This document shows, piece after piece, positions 21,130-31,203 of a stretch of 37,202 nt of DNA. The DNA is taken from positions 1 to 37,202 of IMG/VR virus record IMGVR_UViG_3300009428_000024. The stretch is one strand, 5' to 3'. The position numbers were made by a program, and so were the translations under genes. How positions within the stretch are numbered: position 1 is the stretch's first letter; every line of letters starts with the position of its first letter. Below the pieces are notes generated by a model, which saw only the letters and a program-made list of their open reading frames with translations, was not told where the DNA came from and searched no databases. The DNA comes from a virus.

Positions 21130-24100
21130 TACTCTTCATCTCCCTCTTTGTCAGCTTGCATGTAATAATCTACCTTTGCAGACAACTCTTTAACTGCTTC
21201 TACTAACAATGGAATAAGTGCATTGTAGTTGACCGTCTTGTTGCCCTGATTATTTATAGATACTGCATCCGGTAATATGTCTTCTATTTCTTGAGCTATG
21301 ACTCCGTAATCGTTTGTCCCTTCTCTGTGATCAAGAATTTTATTGTTCCATGTAAATGAATACCCACTAATGTTGTTTACTTTATTAAGTGCTGAATCTA
21401 TTACTAATACATTATCTTTTAGTCTTTGGTCTGATGAGTAGTTACCAATTATATCGTTGGTAGCATATATGTTATCTGCTACTAGAGAAGTTGTATTAGC
21501 TACTGTAGTTCCAACTGTTACTGATGTACCAAATATTCCAGTACGGAATTTTTTACTTGCTGTGCCCAGATCGATAGCATTTGTTACTCTTGGTACAAAT
21601 GTAGAACTGAATGTTGCATCGGTGAATACTATGTTAGCTGTGGATCCACTTCCTGTTGATGATCCAAATATTACTTGCGTATGTGCATTTGCACCAGTAC
21701 CTAAATTTATAGTATCAGCTACGTTAAATATTTTACCACTAATTGAACTTAATGATAATGATGTATCTGAAGGAAGTATAGCTGTTCCTGATACAACTAA
21801 GTTAGCACAAGAAATACCACCAACACCTATATTGTGTTGAGTCGTGTTAGCTGTTATAGTCAGATCACCAGTAGTGCCTGTTCTTGACCAGGTACTGTTT
21901 CCTTCAAACCCTGATGTTGAACGAACTCTTAATGTACTTGTATTTGCTTGGCCAGTAACATCTATGTCACCGCCGGCAGAAATATCTCCACTAGTATTAA
22001 CTGTAGTTGAGAAAGTCTCCCATCGAAGAGCGCTGCTACCTAAATCATTGCCACTTGTTTGTGGTATGATGTTAGAATTAATCTTTCCGTTAAGAACAAC
22101 TAGGTCTGTTGCTGCTGCACCTAATGTACTAGCACCAGTAACAACATGCGTTCCGCCAACGGTTACATTCTTAGCAAATGCTGCAAGCTCTGCTACTGCT
22201 AGTTCATCTGATAAGGTTGCTTTACCAGTAAGGGTTGATGTCGTTCCGACTGATAATGTAGTACCAATAGCACCACCTGCTGATGTTGACATTGAAGCAC
22301 TACCAACAGATCCAGACGTGACTATGTCTCCGTCACTGGATGCTACGGTCATATGACCACCTACATCAATACCGCCATCCAATGATGCCAGGCCTGATGA
22401 ATTAATCACACCTAATGTTGATGTACCTGTGACACCTAAGGTTGAACCGAATGTTACGGTACCGACCGTAGTCAGTGTACCTTGCATGTGAGTATTTAAA
22501 TCTATATCTACTGTGTCTAAATTTGTGATTCCGTCTACATCTAAGTTTCCAGTGACGTCCATATTACTGCTAAAGTTACCAGTAGTTCCTGCCACAATCC
22601 ATCTATGTGTTGTGTTACCAAGGTTTACAGTATTACTAGATGGCATTAATCCAAATGTTGAACTACCGACTCTTGATTTGACAATCATTTGATCGCTTAC
22701 TGTTGTGCCGTTACCAACCGTAGTTGTTCTAACGCCACCAGACATTGCAACACTTAATGCTGTGTTTACTGTAAAGTCTGCATCGACATTACCGGTTCCA
22801 CTAACTGTTAAGTCTCCACCAATACCTGCATCGTCGTCCACTGTTAGATCATCAGCTCTCAAATCATCGAACATGCCGTCCCATCTTAGAGATGCAGTTC
22901 CTAATGAAAGAGTGCCGTTTGATTTAGGTGTTATCCCTGTTGCGGAATATCCTGTAAATGTTAAATCATCTCCAGTAGCATTTCCTAATACTACAGTACC
23001 ATTTAATGTGGTGTTACCATCTACATTTAATGTCGCGTCTAGGTCTACGCCTTTAACTACATTCAACGTTTCGTTGAACACTACCGTGGCATCGGATCTT
23101 AAAAAGTCTGAAGCACCCTGGCCAATATTAACATTTGATAATAAGGCATTGTTTGCTGCTGAGCTGTATACATTAGCTCCAGTAAATGAAGCAAGTGCTG
23201 TTGATGCTATGTTTGATGATATGTTTAGATTACCAGATTCAATTACTGTGTTTGTTGAAGTAATTGTTGTTAATCCATTATCGATGTCTACAGTGTCGTT
23301 AATATCTAATGGCGAGTTGAATACACTCGTACCTGCATTAGATGTAAATGTTGTTGCGTCGTTTGTAATTAACACAACATCTGACCCTATGTTCAAATCC
23401 TCTGAAGCTGATGTAATGTTTACATTAGCTGTGAATACTGTGTTAGCATCCACGTTCATTTCTAAACCAGTAATAGCTAAGTTAGCTGAAGTGATGTCAG
23501 TTAAACTATTATCAATATCTATGTTAGCATTAATATCTAATGGCGTGTTGAATATGTTGATTCCAGCATTAGATGTAAACGTGTTAGTAGTTGGATCAAT
23601 GTTGATTGCATGAGTAGTAGAGTTACTCTGCGTAACATTTAATGCACCAGCTAGTATATCAAAGCTAGCAGCATCAAAGTTTACGTTTGATGTAATATTA
23701 AGTTCACCATTTTCAATAACGGTATTAGTAGACGTTATATGAGTTAGTGCATTATCAATATCCATGTTGGCATTGATATCCATTGGCGTATTAAATACGT
23801 TCAATGTAGCATTAGATGAGAATACAGACGACGTACTATTGACAGATACATTAGAACTAAACTCTACGTTTGCACCTGTGAAATAAGCATTGGATTGTGC
23901 AAATAAAATTGCTCCAGTTGATGATCCGTTAGCTTTGAGAACAGTATTAGAAACAATAATTAAATTATCTTTTGCAGCTTTTGTTCCGTATACAGAACCA
24001 GTTGCAGTAGCACCTGTTAATTCATGTTCTACTATTAATGTGTTTGCACTGAAGTATCCATTGACAGAGGCATTACCAGATGTTCTTGCACCTTGTGTGT

Positions 24101-24224
24101 TGGCCGCAACAGTCACTACAACCTTTTCCATGTCGTATGTAATTCTGTTTGTTAGGTCAACCCATTCTCTAAACGTATCCGCAGCTGGCGTGACGTTTGC
24201 ACTTGTATAATTATTACTTGCCAT
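21129..24224 (-). CDS. Tail fibre with C-terminal S74 self-cleaving chaperone
   Basis: A 1031-residue fibre. The N-terminus has TFREWVDLTNRITYDMEK (residues 17-34), a start I know from marine T4-like fibres and probably the attachment end. Three related units at about 142, 223 and 300 carry NVFNTPMDINANMDIDN, NIFNTPLDINANIDIDN and SVFNSPLDINDTVDIDN. The rest is beta-rich with many LDVDG / VTGTST motifs. The last ~101 residues are a peptidase S74 intramolecular chaperone: SDQRLK places Ser931 and Lys936 of the expected Ser-Lys dyad, followed by YSFTWN, DYGVIAQEIEDILPDAV and VNYNALIPLLVEAVKEL. In this family the chaperone drives trimer folding and is then cut off just before the Ser, leaving ~930 residues. 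The start overlaps the 75-residue gene by 11 bases. Confidence 0.9.
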   Translation of the reverse strand: MASNNYTSANVTPAADTFREWVDLTNRITYDMEKVVVTVAANTQGARTSGNASVNGYFSANTLIVEHELTGATATGSVYGTKAAKDNLIIVSNTVLKANGSSTGAILFAQSNAYFTGANVEFSSNVSVNSTSSVFSSNATLNVFNTPMDINANMDIDNALTHITSTNTVIENGELNITSNVNFDAASFDILAGALNVTQSNSTTHAINIDPTTNTFTSNAGINIFNTPLDINANIDIDNSLTDITSANLAITGLEMNVDANTVFTANVNITSASEDLNIGSDVVLITNDATTFTSNAGTSVFNSPLDINDTVDIDNGLTTITSTNTVIESGNLNISSNIASTALASFTGANVYSSAANNALLSNVNIGQGASDFLRSDATVVFNETLNVVKGVDLDATLNVDGNTTLNGTVVLGNATGDDLTFTGYSATGITPKSNGTLSLGTASLRWDGMFDDLRADDLTVDDDAGIGGDLTVSGTGNVDADFTVNTALSVAMSGGVRTTTVGNGTTVSDQMIVKSRVGSSTFGLMPSSNTVNLGNTTHRWIVAGTTGNFSSNMDVTGNLDVDGITNLDTVDIDLNTHMQGTLTTVGTVTFGSTLGVTGTSTLGVINSSGLASLDGGIDVGGHMTVASSDGDIVTSGSVGSASMSTSAGGAIGTTLSVGTTSTLTGKATLSDELAVAELAAFAKNVTVGGTHVVTGASTLGAAATDLVVLNGKINSNIIPQTSGNDLGSSALRWETFSTTVNTSGDISAGGDIDVTGQANTSTLRVRSTSGFEGNSTWSRTGTTGDLTITANTTQHNIGVGGISCANLVVSGTAILPSDTSLSLSSISGKIFNVADTINLGTGANAHTQVIFGSSTGSGSTANIVFTDATFSSTFVPRVTNAIDLGTASKKFRTGIFGTSVTVGTTVANTTSLVADNIYATNDIIGNYSSDQRLKDNVLVIDSALNKVNNISGYSFTWNNKILDHREGTNDYGVIAQEIEDILPDAVSINNQGNKTVNYNALIPLLVEAVKELSAKVDYYMQADKEGDEE
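21251..21258 (-). promoter_or_regulatory. Late promoter word TATAAATA inside the S74 domain
   Basis: A perfect minus-strand TATAAATA within the chaperone coding region, 122 bases before the 102-residue gene. It could give the 102-994-1721 residue genes transcripts independent of the S74 fibre. Confidence 0.5.
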
Positions 24225-24441
24225 CTGTTATAACCCTCGTAAGCTGTGTCAGCATATTTTTAATCTCTTGCATATCATTCTTAACCATTTGTACTTCTGC
24301 TGATAATTCTTCTACAGCACTACCTCTTGCGCGAGCTGCTTTGTATTGAGCAAAAGCAGCTGCATCAGTATTTATCAAAGCCATTGAACTAGTGTCTCTA
24401 GCAAACTCTCTTTTTTCTGTCTGTATAAGTCGTCTAGCCAT
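24214..24441 (-). CDS. Small coiled-coil protein after the DUF4815 gene
   Basis: A 75-residue protein, unrecognised. The N-terminal half is basic (ARRLIQTEKREFARDTSS; AAAFAQYKAARARG); the C-terminal half is an amphipathic helix with heptad-like spacing (VEELSAEVQMVKNDMQEIKN and on to MLTQLTRVI), a good trimer or dimer coiled-coil candidate. The ATG is one base past the TAA of the 2250-residue gene, and its 3' end overlaps the S74 fibre by 11 bases (ATGGCAAGTAA serves both). Tight coupling suggests an assembly partner of one of these large proteins; that is inference. Confidence 0.7.
   Translation of the reverse strand: MARRLIQTEKREFARDTSSMALINTDAAAFAQYKAARARGSAVEELSAEVQMVKNDMQEIKNMLTQLTRVITDGK
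24369..24376 (-). promoter_or_regulatory. Weak late promoter candidate (GATAAATA)
   Basis: Minus-strand GATAAATA within the coiled-coil gene, about 145 bases before the S74 fibre. It fits only the relaxed NATAAATA form. Confidence 0.25.
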
Positions 24442-24442
24442 G

Positions 24443-27400
24443 TTACAATGATACCGCTAGTGCTCGGTAGTCCCTTACATATGGTGATGTATTTAAACTA
24501 TCAGATAGCATTACTATCTTAATAGCTAGTTGTTTATATCCTACAAACTTCTCTCCATCAGCATTATAGTATGTTGCTTGATGTGCAACAGGTGCTTTTG
24601 GATCTCTAAACACTTGGTTTTTATGAGATGCATCTACTTTGAAATGCTGAGCACCATCTATCTTCGTAAATGGTATTTGGTCTGCTACTGTCAATGAAGT
24701 TGCACTTGCTCTTGCTGTTACAGTAGTAATAATATAATCTGTATCTCTATCTACATTGACAATCTTAATAAGGTCGCCATTTGCATATTGGTTCTGGAAG
24801 TCAGAATTAGTACCAGTTATTGTGGCACTACCTGATGATGTAGCTACAGTACCAGTTTGTAATGTAACACTTGGTGTGTCTGCAAACTCATAACTATACT
24901 CTACTACGTCCTGTCTGTCAACAGCTGATGACTTTTTAGATTTGTTTTTAACTGCCTGAAGTTCAGACCAGCTAGTATCTACAAAAGCAGTTCCATCAGC
25001 TTGGTTTAATACTTTAGCATATAGCTTAATATCAGTACCCTGTGGCTTCCATGCATTAACAAATACTTTAATATCTTCTGCATCGAGTCCTTCTGCTAGC
25101 GTTACTGTTCTTGAAATATACTTAGCAGCAGCTGATCCAGCTGAACCCTTATACTCATTGAGATCAGTATTGTTAATAATGTTTTCATACACTACTAATG
25201 ATTGTGATTGTAAATCAATAGATGGTGATAATGATATTCTATCTGTACTTAATGTTTGTAGTACGGTAAGAGACTTAGCACCTGAGTTAGATGTAATCTC
25301 ATTAGACTTACTCATTACTTTAATTTTCTGTGATGGGTAGTTTCTATCGTTGTACTTAAATCTTTCACTGTCAGAGTTACCAGACGCTGCTGATAGCTTA
25401 CTTGTTATTCTAGGAACAACTGTTGTACCTGACGGTGTGTTTCTATATAGCTGCGGTTCAAAATAACTTAGGCTAGTATCAACAACGGCTCCAACCTCTG
25501 TGTTGGCTCCTGATCTAGTACCAATTAATTGATCGCCATCTGCAAATAAGAATGTACTATTTGTTGCAGTACTATCATTAACTATTATAGTAGTTGTGTT
25601 AGCATCTAGTGAACCAAATGTAGCAGTTGGTGTATGAATATACCCACCACCTGATTTAGTAATTGATGATGCACCTTCTAGTATAATTTGTGTAGTGTTG
25701 CTAATTGACTTGACTGTGACCACATCATATGCACTGCTGTCTCCAGCTAATACTATTTTATTACCAGCTGCTAGTAATGAGAAGTTTGTTCCTGTACCTG
25801 TTACAGTAGAGCTTCCTGCAGTGAAACTAACAGTTCCTGTTGCATTAGCAGCTAATTTAAATACTTCTTCTCCACCCTCAAATGTTCCATTGATTGTAAA
25901 GTTCTCAGCAGTAAACCATTCGTGATCATCGTTTGTTAATTTTACTTGGCCACTCTTACTTTCAAACACTGCAACAAATATATCGAACTTCATATCCTCA
26001 TCGAGGAATTCTGTCCATGTTCTGTTGTTGGTAGATAGGAACATTGTTCCTTGACCCCAGTCTTGATTGATCTGCTTACTTGAATTGTTCAGTTCATTCT
26101 GTCCTGCTTTAGCAGTGTACACAGAATAGTTTGGTGAGTTTCCATCAGGAAGAATTACAATAGCATATTCTTTATTGGCTTCAACAAATACTGGCGATGG
26201 GAACACAACGTTTGTTGCGCCACTACCATTTGTAGATGTTGTTATTTCTGAAGCTAGCATATGTGTTCTACTGAATGGCAGTACACCTGAACTAGGTGAT
26301 CCGTCACTCACGTTTCTTATTTCTACCGTAACACCCTGTGATGGATCTTTAGATGAGAAATATAAATTCATAGATGAAAGATATGCGCCCTCTGAGTCAG
26401 AAGGAAGTGATGCAGAATCTACCATAAATGTTTGAGCTAATGGATCCGGTCCTAGCTCACCTATGTTACACATAGGCTGTCTAAACCATCCGCCGCCATT
26501 GCCGCCTTCGCCTCCAATGCCCAAACCACCCCACCAGCCTCTTTCAAAAGATAAATCCCAACACTCACTGACCACTGGTCGAGCTGGAATAGTAACGGTA
26601 GCATTGGATGAAGGAATAATTACTGGCACTGTGTTAGCCGGTATAGTAATTACATTGGCTGTTACGACAGGAGGATTAGTATCGTCCCTACCTTCATCTG
26701 GATTGTCGACTACGTTATTAGCCTCAACAGTAACAATTACTGGAGGTGGTATAGTAGTGACTACTTCAGTGGTTGTAGACTCTGATGAATTTACAATTCT
26801 TTCAGAAGTGGATGAAGAAGGTACTGTTGATCTTGTCGATGTTGTTATTGATCCTGAATCGACTGAGAAGTTATAACAATTGAAATTGCTAGTTGCTCTT
26901 GACACTAGTTCACCTATCTGTGATAGGTTAGATATATCTGCTACTACAAACTTTCTTTCACCAGCAAAGAATGTTGCTGCTGGTATTGATAGTCTGCCCA
27001 TTAAGGTACCATTGCTATCTGATTTTAGTTCAGATCCGAAAGTTCCAGTAATGTGGAACACTGAATTTCTATTAGCAGCTGATACTTGGTTTTGTGGTAC
27101 TGTTAGTAACAGAGGTCGTACGTGCTCAGTAACAGCTACTTCATCAAAGTATACGTAATGTCTCAATCCTGGTCTTAGACCATTAGCAATAAAGTCCACT
27201 GTTATAGGTGGAATGTATGGCTGGAATGAAATGTCCGTAACAAAATCACCAACGTGTTTTGTAGTAGTTGAAGTTGATGAGCTGAATGATGCAGTAGATC
27301 TTTCTATCTGCTGATTTATTACAGTCTCCATCGTATCTGTTCTTGTAGTGTCAGTTGATGTGGATCCTGATAGAGATGTTGTTATATCTTCTGATACAAC

Positions 27401-30400
27401 TCTCTCTGATGTTAATTGGTTAGGAGCAATCTTATTGAGCTCTCCAATCAAACTAAGTGTCGGTGATGCAACATCGATGTCTATCTGTACTGCTGACTCT
27501 GGTGCGTTCTGATGATCTACATCACTAACATAGTTAGGATATAAGTTTAGAACACCATTATACTCCCAGAACATAGAAGTACATTTTCTTGTTTGTGTAG
27601 CATTTGGTTGCTTAATTAATTCTTTCTGCTGGTATCTAAGCGTAACCATATCACCTGATTTAGTAACTTTACTACCACCTTCATACTTCAGTTGAAGTGA
27701 ATATGTTTCAAATTTAGAAGTAAGGAGATTACGTGATTGATCGTACCCTGCTTTAAACTCATCGTTTAAAGGATTACCAGTTGTAATCGATGAGAAGTTA
27801 TCTACAAGGAAACCATTTTTAAATCTGTTCTGTGTTGGATCCGTTCTGCCAGGTAACGTCTGGTCGCTTGACATTTTCTCAAGCATGTTAAGAGATGTAT
27901 AGTATTCAAGGTTCTGTACACGCTCGTCAATTACTTTGATATCCTTCATGGTATATCGTTTCTGTTGAGTCGCTTTTATTTTAACACCTAAGTCAGGACG
28001 TCCATAGTACCTTGCTGTCTTAGCATCTAATGATGGGAACACTGGTACGTCGATTGTAGCCAGCTGCATTGAATCATCTGGTTTCTCAGGTAGTGTTGGG
28101 TTAACTGATGGTACACCTTGTACTATAGTAAATCCATTTTTCTCTACTACCAATCTATCCTTACGTGGTAAGTAATAATCTACAGTAGCTGACCATAGCT
28201 CGTTTGGTGATGCTACGTCATTGTTATTGTCCATTGTCTCAACAGATGATGGGTTAACTGTAGCTGCACCAAGCGTTGCTGCTTCTACAGCAGTATTAGC
28301 CATGTTAGGTCTAAAGTCAATTGCATCTCGTAATGAGAATTCTTTACCATCTGATGGAGATACGAATACTGGTATCTCTTGTGTTGTAATCTTATCTGCT
28401 GGAGTAACTGCTGACGCGTCATCTACCTTATCATGATATGATTGGTAGGAATAGAATCCAGTACCAGCTGATATGTCTTTAACAAAATGCTTAACTTTAA
28501 CAACTATAAAGTCATTAGTGTCAATTGAGAGTCTTGCTGAAGATTTTAATTTTAATCTTGATAGTCCATAATGACCATCTTTTTGTCCGTTGTCTAATTC
28601 AAATGATGAAGTGTAATCATCTGATGCTGTCTCTGCATATGCACTTTCATTCCAGTACACGTTAGTTAGACTTAGTGCATCAGGTATACCTAAACTCCAT
28701 GGTCCTGTTGCACCACCAGCATTGCTAGATGTGTCAATTTTAACATATGATGTTTTGAGTGTTTTCTTTAAACCAGCTTCTGCTGAGTCTTGTACGTTTG
28801 AAACAATAGTAGCTGCCAGTCCGCCAGATGCTAATGCCACGCCAAGGTTTACAGTAAGTGTTTGATCGCTTGATGAGATAGCTGCGTTTGATGCTGCTCT
28901 ATCTGATAAAGCAACTACTGACCCTTTAGGGAATGTACGTAGAACAGTTGCGGCCGCATTGGCTGCTAATGCTTTATTAACAATTAAGCTAGTATCAGAA
29001 AGTATGCTGTTAATTTGTCTTACATGGCCACCAACTTTAATGTGATCACCAGCTACAAGTGTTGCTGTAGTACAGCTAGTTACCGTAGTGTTACTACCAC
29101 TAACAACAGCATTTTGACTTACGTTAGCGGATGCTGCTGCATCGACGCTAGCTCTTGATATTACTAGAATTGTTTTCTCTTGTGTTTCATTTAAGAAGCC
29201 GTCAGATGTACCGAAGCCATATGTTTCGGATCCAGATACAGACATAGAGGCTGATCCATTTGCTGCTGCAAACGTAACCGCTGTAGATTTCTTCTTAACA
29301 AAAGATGCATTACCTACAGTCTTAACACCGCGCTGACCTACTGGGAATACAAGTTTGTTGAAATCTGCGTCTTTAATTTGTGCTGTGCTGTCTGATTCTA
29401 ATACTATATCAGCTGCACCTCTTTCAGTAGCGTTTGAATTACCAGGCGTATAAGATGTTGATGCATAGTGATATAATCCTTTTGCATGTTTCTTAAATGC
29501 TTTACCACTAAACATTTTAATGTCATATATGTATGCTTGATATTCTGTTGATGGAGCACCAATATTGTCGTCGTCTAACTCAAGGCCTCTTACTCTTGCT
29601 GTACCAATAACATTAACAGTACTTGCCATAGCAACCGTGTTAGATGATTGTGCTGGTACGTCAACGTTGTTGTTTGATAGCGCATGTAGAGGTCCATCAA
29701 GAATTAGAATTTGGTCATTAGTGTCTGCACCAAACTGTCCTTTCAATTCTTTTACTTGTACAAAATGTCCAAAGTTTACAGATACTGCTTGTGCAGCTGC
29801 ATTCGTTGATGATATAGCTTTAGGAAGTTTTACTCTTGTAGTACCAATTGTTTCGAACCTATGTCCTTTAACATAACCTTTACCAGTACCAACAACTATA
29901 CTCAACTGAGTGTTTCCACTATTGCCTGCAATACCTTCTGTACTTACTACAAATGGATCTACGACATAGTCGCCACTTTCTTCAAATGTTCTATTAGCTA
30001 ATTCGTCAGCCATGCTTGATAGTACTGGCTTTTGATTCTGAGAAATTCTTTGTCCGTTTTGGAATTTAACTAATGATAAGAAGTTGTTAGATGTGTCTGC
30101 AACTGTAGTTGTGTTGACAGTAAGCACTGGACTTAATTTTAATCTATCAGCACCCGGTGCATTTTCATTATTATATCCTGATGCATTATCGAGTAATGTT
30201 GTATCAATCGAACTATTAACTACAGCTTCAGTCGTAACTATGCCTACAGATAATTCATGTGGTCTATTTGTGTATGAAGATACTATAATGTCTTGCTCTT
30301 CAAATCTTTGGAATGCACCTTTCTGATATACGATACCATCAGATACCTTCATTTGATATGAGGATCCAACTACGTTAAATTCATTGTTGCCTGCTTTCTG

Positions 30401-31195
30401 GAAAGATGTATTCGCAATAGTTACATTGGCTGTTTTAGATAACTGAATTCTACCAACAAACTTATCTGTTGCTATCTCTAGTTGAGTGTTAGCTCTAGTA
30501 ATGGATATTGCTGGATAGTCTTGAATAGAGTATCCTGTACCATTGGCAGTAATTAATATATGTGATACAGATCCATTAGATGAGAAAGTAACTACATTAC
30601 CAGCAGCTCCTACTCCATGTAAAGCAGATGAAATTACAACTGTATCTGCGTTTGAATAGTTTGCACCTTTAGATGTTATTACAACATCACCACCAGCTGT
30701 CTGGTCGTGATCAGCTGCTAGAGCTGTTGCTGCAGGATAGATTTCCAATACTTGGCCAGCTACAAAAGCCTTCTCATCGCCTGTGCCTGTATTGATATAG
30801 TTAAAGTATAATGAGTTTAGATTAGGGTTCTGTGTTTCTAATCCTGAGGATCTACTGACAAGCTGAGCTGTCAAGTTAGCACTTGATCTAATGTAATCGT
30901 TTACTGAAAATAAGTTTACGTTTACATCAACCGGTGTAGCTGACTGTGTCTTGTCGAGAATCTTAGCATACTTGATTTTGGAATCAAACGAAAATGAACA
31001 ACCCTTAATGATGGTTCCTTCTTTAAATTGGAATCCACCAAAGCGCTCTATCTGTTTCTGTAAGATAGTCTGTAGCTGAGTTACTTCTCTAGCTTGTAGA
31101 GGAACCGCTGGACGGAACAATACTTTGTGAAAGTCTTTTGTTTCATCATAATCGTCAAAGTATGGTGATATGTTTAAATCTGTGTCTATTGGCAT
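24443..31195 (-). CDS. Giant DUF4815-type virion protein
   Basis: A 2250-residue structural protein, the largest gene here. The N-terminus (DDYDETKDFHKVLFRPAVPL, REVTQLQTILQKQIERFGGF, IKGCSF) is the DUF4815 type seen in giant structural genes of T4-like and other myoviruses. Later features in order: a Ser/Thr-rich stretch with TSLSGSTSTDTTRTDTMETV; FQPYIPPITVDFIANGLRPG...HYVYFDE, a conserved segment in such proteins; a second Ser/Thr-rich region with Pro-rich TIPPPVIVTV; a Trp/Gly-rich patch (GWWGGLGIGGEGGNGGGWF); and DPLAQTFMVD, which opens a C-terminal beta domain. It ends YVRDYRALAVSL. It occupies the place after gp8 where T4 has gp9-gp11, so a baseplate-peripheral role linking the wedge to the fibres is likely but inferred. 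AGAGG lies five bases before the ATG, overlapping the gp8 stop. Confidence 0.85.
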   Translation of the reverse strand: MPIDTDLNISPYFDDYDETKDFHKVLFRPAVPLQAREVTQLQTILQKQIERFGGFQFKEGTIIKGCSFSFDSKIKYAKILDKTQSATPVDVNVNLFSVNDYIRSSANLTAQLVSRSSGLETQNPNLNSLYFNYINTGTGDEKAFVAGQVLEIYPAATALAADHDQTAGGDVVITSKGANYSNADTVVISSALHGVGAAGNVVTFSSNGSVSHILITANGTGYSIQDYPAISITRANTQLEIATDKFVGRIQLSKTANVTIANTSFQKAGNNEFNVVGSSYQMKVSDGIVYQKGAFQRFEEQDIIVSSYTNRPHELSVGIVTTEAVVNSSIDTTLLDNASGYNNENAPGADRLKLSPVLTVNTTTVADTSNNFLSLVKFQNGQRISQNQKPVLSSMADELANRTFEESGDYVVDPFVVSTEGIAGNSGNTQLSIVVGTGKGYVKGHRFETIGTTRVKLPKAISSTNAAAQAVSVNFGHFVQVKELKGQFGADTNDQILILDGPLHALSNNNVDVPAQSSNTVAMASTVNVIGTARVRGLELDDDNIGAPSTEYQAYIYDIKMFSGKAFKKHAKGLYHYASTSYTPGNSNATERGAADIVLESDSTAQIKDADFNKLVFPVGQRGVKTVGNASFVKKKSTAVTFAAANGSASMSVSGSETYGFGTSDGFLNETQEKTILVISRASVDAAASANVSQNAVVSGSNTTVTSCTTATLVAGDHIKVGGHVRQINSILSDTSLIVNKALAANAAATVLRTFPKGSVVALSDRAASNAAISSSDQTLTVNLGVALASGGLAATIVSNVQDSAEAGLKKTLKTSYVKIDTSSNAGGATGPWSLGIPDALSLTNVYWNESAYAETASDDYTSSFELDNGQKDGHYGLSRLKLKSSARLSIDTNDFIVVKVKHFVKDISAGTGFYSYQSYHDKVDDASAVTPADKITTQEIPVFVSPSDGKEFSLRDAIDFRPNMANTAVEAATLGAATVNPSSVETMDNNNDVASPNELWSATVDYYLPRKDRLVVEKNGFTIVQGVPSVNPTLPEKPDDSMQLATIDVPVFPSLDAKTARYYGRPDLGVKIKATQQKRYTMKDIKVIDERVQNLEYYTSLNMLEKMSSDQTLPGRTDPTQNRFKNGFLVDNFSSITTGNPLNDEFKAGYDQSRNLLTSKFETYSLQLKYEGGSKVTKSGDMVTLRYQQKELIKQPNATQTRKCTSMFWEYNGVLNLYPNYVSDVDHQNAPESAVQIDIDVASPTLSLIGELNKIAPNQLTSERVVSEDITTSLSGSTSTDTTRTDTMETVINQQIERSTASFSSSTSTTTKHVGDFVTDISFQPYIPPITVDFIANGLRPGLRHYVYFDEVAVTEHVRPLLLTVPQNQVSAANRNSVFHITGTFGSELKSDSNGTLMGRLSIPAATFFAGERKFVVADISNLSQIGELVSRATSNFNCYNFSVDSGSITTSTRSTVPSSSTSERIVNSSESTTTEVVTTIPPPVIVTVEANNVVDNPDEGRDDTNPPVVTANVITIPANTVPVIIPSSNATVTIPARPVVSECWDLSFERGWWGGLGIGGEGGNGGGWFRQPMCNIGELGPDPLAQTFMVDSASLPSDSEGAYLSSMNLYFSSKDPSQGVTVEIRNVSDGSPSSGVLPFSRTHMLASEITTSTNGSGATNVVFPSPVFVEANKEYAIVILPDGNSPNYSVYTAKAGQNELNNSSKQINQDWGQGTMFLSTNNRTWTEFLDEDMKFDIFVAVFESKSGQVKLTNDDHEWFTAENFTINGTFEGGEEVFKLAANATGTVSFTAGSSTVTGTGTNFSLLAAGNKIVLAGDSSAYDVVTVKSISNTTQIILEGASSITKSGGGYIHTPTATFGSLDANTTTIIVNDSTATNSTFLFADGDQLIGTRSGANTEVGAVVDTSLSYFEPQLYRNTPSGTTVVPRITSKLSAASGNSDSERFKYNDRNYPSQKIKVMSKSNEITSNSGAKSLTVLQTLSTDRISLSPSIDLQSQSLVVYENIINNTDLNEYKGSAGSAAAKYISRTVTLAEGLDAEDIKVFVNAWKPQGTDIKLYAKVLNQADGTAFVDTSWSELQAVKNKSKKSSAVDRQDVVEYSYEFADTPSVTLQTGTVATSSGSATITGTNSDFQNQYANGDLIKIVNVDRDTDYIITTVTARASATSLTVADQIPFTKIDGAQHFKVDASHKNQVFRDPKAPVAHQATYYNADGEKFVGYKQLAIKIVMLSDSLNTSPYVRDYRALAVSL

Positions 31196-31203
31196 TGTTT
31201 CCT

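Noticed and set aside
22705-23613. Long open frames on the plus strand opposite the S74 fibre and other fibre genes
   Set aside because: They mirror the biased codons of real minus-strand genes, have no good ribosome binding sites, and their proteins look like reverse-complement shadows. The same holds for those at about 31748-32362 and 17084-17737.
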